Source of the DNA: Hydractinia symbiolongicarpus
Lineage: Eukaryota; Cnidaria; Hydrozoa; Anthoathecata; Hydractiniidae
DNA length: 64,000 bases
NCBI RefSeq assembly: GCF_029227915.1
Contig: NC_079887.1
Coordinates: 21,017,650 to 21,081,649, forward strand
Direction of reading: 5' to 3'
The notes beneath the pieces were generated by a model that saw only the letters and a list, made by a program, of their open reading frames with translations, was not told the DNA's origin and did no database searches. The position numbers were made by a program, and so were the translations under genes. Shown piece by piece: positions 57,243 to 64,000 of this stretch (its first letter is position 1; every line of letters begins with the position of its first letter).

Positions 57243-58663
57243 TCCAAAATGTATAAAGTTAATAAATTGTTTTCGTTTCTGTAGATTGTTTATTTTTGTT
57301 TTAATTGTTTCCCATGAGTTTTCGAAATTCATTGCAGCACATTCCGTCGATGCAAGAAATCGATTTTCATAACTAGTGCCGGTATCGTCACGTGGAAAAA
57401 ATACCACAAGCTTCTTCGTTCGTCTTCTAATCTTTGAATTTGTTAACGCGAAAATCTCTGTTATCATCTGCGTTCCGTGTACTTTCTTCCGATTGAAAAA
57501 GCACACCTTACGTGGCGCAGCAAAATGTTAGAACCTTGTCGTGTTATATCGAAGAGAAACAAAGAACACTTGGCTAGTTGGCTAGTTTCAATTTTACTTT
57601 CAACTTGCGTAATGCTTCGCAACCTTTTTTTATTTTTTAGTTTATTTCTTTACTCGCAATACAACTTGCGGCGAATATTACGGCAGTCGGACAAGTAGTA
57701 ATTTTAAGTAATTTTGCCCAATTAGATTGCTACGATGCCAGTCCGATGCCAGGGCCAATTGTTTTTTTTTTAATTTTTAGAAAGAGGAAAATATACCGGG
57801 GGACAATGTTGAATAAAGTACCCAATATTCTAAATTAAACATAAATTTGGGGAAATTTGGGGAAAAAACCATAAATAAAAACAAAAAGAGGTTGAATTTG
57901 TTGTATTATAACATAATCATAAGAAAAAGAAAAAAAAGATTAGTCTGGATTTATGGGCCGTTCCTATGTTTACAGTTTTCGGCTTGAAATTTATTAGGGA
58001 ACCCGCTGCCACTGCACAGATAGTTAAAAATGGCGTCGAAGATTGATGAGTTTTTTTTTTGTAGTACTCTTAATGACTTCTTTTTAATTAGCAAATATTT
58101 CTTGGGTTTAAGGCAATAAATAACAAATTAAATTTTGATAAATTTTCTCCCTGATCTTTGTCAGAGCATCTTCAGATCCCAAGTAAAAACGTCTTTCAAC
58201 ATGCATGTACAAAATGTTAAAAATTCTCTTGATAAAAATAAAATGTATAAAAATCGTAATAAACGATTTTTATACATATATAGACTTCTTTTTGTTGATT
58301 GAAGGTGGATTTTTGGATGATGACGCCGATTTTAACGTGGATATGTAATGTCGTTGTACTGTCAGTTGAGGGGTTTAATGCTACAAGTGTTCGCTTAAAA
58401 ACGTTCCTTTTCACCTCCTTTAGGAAGAAGTTTTTCTTTCTATTTACACCTAGTAGATACCCTAACCAGTGGTTCAAAACTATCTGCGTAAAAAAAAAAG
58501 AAAGTGCTGAAATCAGCAAATATAGTCACATCTGGCATTGTTTTCCCGGTAACCGACAGAATCCGACAACGACCGACCGACAGTATTCGACGATATTTTC
58601 ATTGGAGGAGGGAAATTCCCTAATTCAAAATCTGTCCGTGTTAAAAAATATTGATGAATAAAT
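57243..58663. other. No gene seen
   Basis: AT-rich; several 70-120 codon ORFs without motifs on both strands. The short inverted word AATCGTAATAAACGATT lies near 58253. Confidence 0.4.
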
Positions 58664-59783
58664 TTGTATATAATAAAAAAGAGACATGATTGGTTTAGAA
58701 ATGCATCGACACAATTATACAATGCTGTATCAGCGCCAGTAGCAGTAACTCGCGATGCTCTTGCCGATCGACTGCAGAGTGTGCGAGATATTGTTACTGA
58801 CTATTACAAAAAAGCAAAGGAACATCATTTGAGAGAGACGACGCTCCACGATGAGGTCGAGCAAGAAGCACAAGAGAACTACTACGGCACGGGCAGGCAT
58901 GTGATGCAAGACATCCAAGACAAATATCATGGGATCGAAAACCTCAAACATATGTCTCCACAAGATAAGAAGCAACCCCTGGATCCAGAAGCAATCGAGG
59001 ACATTCAGCACTTATTTGATGAGCATGACATGAGGATGATCGAAGATGGAACGCGAGTCGAAAAATGGGGAATTGACAGCAATTTGAACAGACAGCTGAC
59101 AAAGCTTATTGTGGAGAAAATTACACCATACATTGAGAACCAATGTAATTTATAGTTTTGAATGCGTCGTACACAAAAGAGGAGGCGAAACGGCGCGTTA
59201 TTATAAGACCAAGGCCTCCAAGTCGCTATCAAGCATCAAAGAGATCGAAGATGTTATCGACGAATGTGAGACGCAACGGCTACACTTGGATGATTATGAG
59301 TTTTGGGGAAAAGCTTTCCACCAAAGGAAACCATCCACACACCAGGGTCCTATGGTGGAAAGGTTGTTTTTGTTCACATTCAGATTAAGATAATTTCAAC
59401 GAACGACCCCCTGTTAGGATGCGGGCCTTTACCAGATTGGTTAAGAAAAAAGCAATGTATTTACGCGGTCGATGGAGAAGAAGAATGCACCGACAATCTA
59501 TGCATGTAGAGATGTCTTGCACTACACTTCCTAGGTTACAAGAAGTGACTTACAAAAGATGCACTAAAACTGGCCAGGGAGTAGTATGAAAATGAGAAGT
59601 TTAAACGAAAAGACGTGCGTGCAATGAGGTTAATAGGTATTGAAAGAATATTGAGATAACTGAAGATCAACATTAGGATTTACGAGCCAAAAACAAGCTC
59701 AGAAAAGGCACCATGGAGGCTGATATTTGGGCAAAACCAACAACGCCAAGGGTTAGATACAATCATCCTTGGAATGCATACAG
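58664..59783 (+). pseudogene. Polinton-type DNA polymerase gene, N-terminal part
   Basis: Coding text spans three frames. HDWFRNASTQLYNAVSAPV and DALADRLQSVRDIV with an ENYYGTGR block form the N-terminal region. Next come KRGGETARYYKTKASKSL, LHLDDYEFWGKAF, then, shifted, GSYGGKVVFVHIQIKII, LLGCGPLPDWLRKKQCIYAV and DNLCM, and further degraded KTSSEKAPWRLIFGQNQ. This is the segment ahead of the family-B, protein-primed polymerase of Polinton/Maverick-like elements as known from cnidarians. There is no clear ATG and at least three frame changes. It continues at 61978 after an insertion. Confidence 0.7.
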
Positions 59784-61971
59784 CAGGGTCGGATCCAGGT
59801 TTTTTATGTAACTAAGCAAAAACATTTTTGGGAGATTACCGCCCAGCATGGGCGTTAAAACACGCCAAATGGGCGGACCTAATAGTAACAAAATTTATCA
59901 CCTTGTTCAGGCTTTTTCCAGCGTTAAAAAGTACAATAAGTAACAATATACATAAAAAATATATAGCTAAAATATATAAAACATGTAAACTATGTATAAA
60001 TCAATCAGCAAGTATATATAATTCAGAAAGCCTTTATCTCTTATTCTGTTCAGCAAACTCATCTATCACTTCATCAGAGATCACAGTGATTGACCTGTTA
60101 AACATGATAACTGCTAGGCTGCTTAACCTTTCCTCCGACATTGTATTTCGCATCTGAGTCTTTAATCGCCTTAGCCCAGAGATACTTTTCTAACAAGTGC
60201 ATGAGGTTCCAGGAATTGTAGCCAAAATTCTCAAAACTTCACGGATTGATGGAAATGTGTACCTATTTGTGGTTTTAAGAAGAGGTGATATCTGTTGGTA
60301 GAGCACCTTAATAGTTTTTCCAAAATATCCCCCACATATCCAACTGGGCATATGTTACTATGGGCCGGAATAAAAATTGTCCATTTGTTTATATCATAAG
60401 CTTTGATTAGTTGGTTTTAATAGGATGCTACAAAATTAAAAAAATGTATTGAGTGACACAAATTTTAAAGGTACTGCCTGCATCACATATAGTTTACTCC
60501 TGTCAGGAATCGAACCTGAACCTTTTACGAAATTGTATCATAAATATCATACCATTTGATCACAGCAGTTTAGACATTTAGTAAAAAATTATTATACCTC
60601 AACTAAATTAAAAATTGATAAAACACACATTAAATGATGACCAAATGAAGGACTTTGAAACACATTTTGCTTACTCAATTATGGCCAGTTCTCTTGACTT
60701 GATCTTTGTATACACATCACAACCTTCCGATAAACATTGCACAAAAATATTGTCAAGCGGTTGATCAAAATTCTCAAAAGCCAGGGTTTCATCGCAAATC
60801 AGCAACACAGAAATAGATCTGTAAAGAGAGTTACCATCTCCACTGACACTGCATAACAAAAAAATACATCAGATAGAAAGGTAGTTATGAAATAAAAAAA
60901 TATTAGTAAGATTGGTAAGATTTTTTCTATCCATATTGTTATAGCTATATAACATATGTCAAGTAGTCTTGGTGGAGGGCACCACTACGGTGACCTGGCT
61001 TGAAAATTGATGGATCCGTTTTGCATCCTTAATACAGCTCTGTTTCTACTCATCATACTGGCTCAATATTTTCTCAAAATCCAACCACTAGCTTGCTAGG
61101 TATAAAATAACAAATGAAGCACCACATGAACACTTCAGAATTATTTTGAGTGTATTTTTCTTTTGATTTATTTATTTTTGTGGGGAGGTTTGAGTATAAA
61201 AAATAACACAAGACAAAGCAGTAGCTACAAACTCATTTTGTTGAAAAAATATAGCACCAGAAGTTTCATACAGAACAGGATCAGTGAAAGAACTTAGTGT
61301 ACACACATTCTCAGCTACTATAGTGAATGATAAATAAGTATCTCATTCACTATATATAGATATTTTTGCAGAGAAACCTAGCTAGCTAGCTAACTACTTT
61401 AAAATAATCTTCTCAAGCCAAAAAAAAATCTGATATTTTAGCTTAGAGAATAAACTATACATACTACTACACACTGGGTACTTGAAATTCATAAGAAATA
61501 GTAAAAAAGACATCCAGAAACCTAAAAGTTCACACTACCTCTACCGTCCATCTTTGGTTGATTGGTTATAAACACGAACAAAGTGGACTGTTTGCATTCA
61601 TCTTGTTACGGTTGAGAAATTCTGTCTACCTTGCTTCTTTTTTCGTTTTTTTGCTTATATGCGATGGCAAAGTAGTTTTTCATCTCCGCATTCTCTCCAT
61701 TCAAAAAAGCAAATATATCAACTTTGACACGCTTTCTTGCTTATTCTTTAATAAGCGAGAAAGCAAAGTTGCTTTTTGTTTCGCCTGCTCAGAGGAGTAT
61801 CTATCTACGTTTGGGAAAGTGAATAAGCGCAATAAGCAATAACACAACTTCCTTACCAGACTTCCTAAAAATTACAAGGAAAACTATACACACGAGACGC
61901 GTGCGGGCTTCTTCTCTACGTTTTTGAAAGTAAGCGCGCGCTTATCTTGCTTATACCTCCATCCGACCCTG
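59784..61971. mobile_element. 2.19-kb inverted-repeat element inserted in the Polinton gene
   Basis: Ends are CAGGGTCGGATCCAGGTTT at left and, inverted, CAGGGTCGGATGGAGGTAT at right. ATACAG (59778-59783) is repeated at 61972-61977. Removing the insert and one ATACAG joins the polymerase text smoothly (GMHTA then GHCYYIK), which confirms the boundaries. A CAGGG start resembles hAT ends, though hAT duplications are normally 8 bp. No transposase is recognised inside, so it is nonautonomous. Confidence 0.85.
60496..60569 (-). tRNA. tRNA-like sequence, probably a pseudogene
   Basis: On the minus strand a 74-nt unit has an acceptor stem ACTGCTG facing CAGGAGT (6 of 7 pairs), a D stem ATCA/TGAT and a perfect T stem TCAGG/CCTGA around TTCGATT. 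The A box (TGATCAAATGG) and B box (GGTTCGATTCC) are good. The anticodon arm does not pair properly, so no anticodon can be assigned. It lies inside the 2.19-kb element and may be a tRNA-derived insertion. Confidence 0.45.
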
Positions 61972-61977
61972 ATACAG

Positions 61978-64000
61978 GCCACTGTTATTACATCAAAAGT
62001 ATGGATGTTTTGTGCAAGGGTTGGGAATGCGTGGCGTTCAGTTATCTACACGCACCAAAATTCTCATCAGGCATACAGTCGATGGTACATGAACTGGAAG
62101 TAAAACGAAGATCATTTGCAACGGAAAGAAATTTATGCATCAGCTCAACACATCAGACAAGGTTTTTTATGGTGGAAAGCCAGCTTTTAGTTACACAGCT
62201 TGCCAGTGGATTGAGCATATGAGTGAGGAAACTGGCTTACATATACATCATGCTTTATGTGGTCATGGCGAAGAGCGTGTGATATGTGATGGAGAAGGGA
62301 GTGAAAAGTAGACGGCTGTGAGCTTATCACGAAGCCCGTCTCCGAATACCATGGATGTAAATGGCAAGGATGTTCCTGTAACCTCATACGTACCGGTGCG
62401 AACAAACGAAGAAGAAGGAGGATATGATACGAGAACAGGGATACAACCTCGTCACAGTGTGGGAATGTGAGAAACCACCAAAAAAATGTTTCTCAAAAAA
62501 ATATTTACACCATACCCTCACTACATCGTGTTTAATCTTGGGGCTGCTTTGGAAGTTGTGAACGAACAGTGCACAAAGGACCTAACTTATATATCAAAGC
62601 AAAATGCGGTCAGTGTTGCGATTCATGATAGTTTTAATGGTTAACCTACGTTTATTGAGCATAAGGATTCGAACATCTAGATTGGTCAATTTGTCGACGA
62701 TCTTGAACGCAGGCAGCAATTGATTGTAGCAGAAGTGGAAAAATATATCCAAAGCTTGATGATTTTGACAAGTTACCAAATGAAGTTCAAAAAGCATAGG
62801 GTGGATGGTTAAATCAGTCGCTTGTATTTCGATTTAATTCTGGAAACTATGACCTTAACCTGATCAAAAAACACTTTGTGGAGAAAATCACCCAAAAAGA
62901 CGAAGAAGATGAGCAAGTGAGCGATAATATTTTTGTTGCACGAAAGGCAAATAAATATGTTTTTGACTACACCATTGTTTAAATTTCTTGATATCAAATT
63001 TTCTTGCGCCAGGCTTGAGTTAGGTCAGGTGGTGTAAATCACCTGATTGCAGACTGGAGAAATTAGTATTTCCTTACGAATGGCTGACAAGCTATGATAA
63101 GCTAAACTGTGCAGGACCTTTGAAGCACTGTCTTACAAAGAAATCCATCTCACACATTGAATATCAAAATTTTAGAAAAGAGTTTTATAGACGTGGCTGC
63201 GTGACGATGATGGATTGGCTACGCGAGTGCAATTTTGCCGAGGGTGAACCCTTAATCGAAGCAGTTAACAAAACGAGAGAGCATATTACGATGATGAAAT
63301 TGATATTTTAAAAGATGCAGTGAATACCCCGGGAGTTTCGATGCGAAACGTGTTAAACAAAGAATTAAAGAAGAGCCTTGAATGTGAATTGCACCTGGTG
63401 AGCCCTGCATATACACATGTAAAAAATGCAAGGGCAAGGTATACAAACAATGAAAACGATCAAAATTGAATGCGTAAAATCAAGCTTACAACTTGTTAAA
63501 GACATGTATGGTAGGTGGTCCAGCGACTGTATTTTGTAGATACCACAAACGTGGAAGGACGCGAATCAGATCACATATTTACGGTAAAAAAGCTAAAATG
63601 ATGATGACCTTACTATGACGCCAATGGGCTGTACCCTTCTACCCTGGTATATGACTTTCCAGGCGGTAAAGAAAAATTGATCAAATACAAGAATCGAAAA
63701 ATCAGCAAAATATTGATTCATTGACAAGACGGGTTCACAATGGCTCAATATTTGGTTTTGCGCAAGTGGATAAAGAGGTGCTTGAGATCTTACATGAAAT
63801 ATTTAGCGAAATGGCACCGCTATTTATTGTCGACAAGGTACCTTCTGCCCAAGTTTCGTAGCATATGAAAAAGTACCAGACAGCGACAGGTCCCAAAGTA
63901 AACAAAGATGGAAAAATATTACTTTATACACCTCTGTTAAAATGGTACCTCAAACATGGCTTGAAAATGACGGGCTTACACCAATTTTTAAAGTATAAGT
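61978..64000 (+). pseudogene. Polinton-type family-B DNA polymerase, C-terminal part, runs off window
   Basis: Blocks in order: GHCYYIKSMDVLCKGWECVA, a decayed zinc finger, FYGGKPAFSYTACQWIEHM, LHIHHALCGHG, YHGCKWQGC, EQGYNLVTVWECE, then YPHYIVFNLGAALEV (Exo I region, where the family has DFE), FNSGNYDLNLIKKHF (Exo II), SYDKLNCAGPLKHCL, RRGCVTMMDWLREC, DAVNTPGVSMRNVLN, a GGP...FCRYHKRG block, DANGLYPSTLVYDF (polymerase motif A), FGFAQVDKEVLE and LLYTPLLKWYLKHGLK. These are family-B polymerase landmarks. Many shifts and stops break it; the Exo I acidic residues are lost. Motifs B and C lie beyond the window. Confidence 0.8.

Overview
The window is AT-rich nuclear DNA from an animal. I read it as a cnidarian, probably a hydrozoan. 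The reasons are spliceosomal introns, a clean animal UBE2L3-type ubiquitin-conjugating gene, and many transposon families (BEL/Pao, Polinton, Penelope-like, CR1/L2, THAP-linked, Helitron) whose remnants resemble cnidarian ones as I remember them. The clade is an inference; no marker here proves it.

Host genes are few. A five-exon UBE2L3 orthologue lies at 5131-8733 (+). Three same-strand genes for a type II membrane protein with a glycosyltransferase-like RDLDS (DxD) motif lie at 25401-26342, 44669-45598 and 46914-47843. The last two sit in a 2245-bp direct tandem duplication (44479-48969), and I find only one difference between the units, a G in a poly-G run. All four intact genes have a polypyrimidine-AG acceptor 21-28 nt before the ATG, so each has either a 5'UTR intron or a spliced leader.

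From left to right: LINE tail (1.5-2.1 kb); UBE2L3 with a Helitron-like repeat in intron 1; sparse DNA to 13 kb; an 18-bp minisatellite of about 106 units with a 468-bp higher-order period (13.07-14.98 kb); a miniature Helitron and a kinase-like relic (17 kb); a 1.6-kb element with 0.2-kb inverted ends and a nested MITE (18.2-19.8 kb); a broken integrase-core transposase and a RING-like gene flanking a piggyBac-type MITE (20.4-24.4 kb); the first glycosyltransferase-like gene; more Helitrons; a deleted THAP/SAP transposon (28.4-30 kb); a LINE-like C-terminus, a Helitron split by a second piggyBac-type MITE, and a BEL/Pao scrap (31-34 kb); a CR1/L2 relic (37.8-38.6 kb); a P2RX7-C-like pseudogene convergent with a THAP-gene relic (39.8-42.4 kb); a GIY-YIG scrap and the tandem duplication (43.9-49 kb); a TCGCGA-rich MITE (49.8-50.4 kb); a young full-length BEL/Pao element with GTGCT target duplication (50.8-57.2 kb); and a Polinton-type polymerase pseudogene (58.7 kb to the window end) split by a 2.19-kb inverted-repeat element with ATACAG target duplication.

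The most unusual items are the nested higher-order minisatellite, the expanding glycosyltransferase-like family and its near-identical duplication, the P2RX7-C/THAP convergent pair, and the miniature Helitron family (about ten terminal signatures in 64 kb). Many coding relics are broken by single-base shifts, often in homopolymers, so some breaks may be assembly errors rather than decay.
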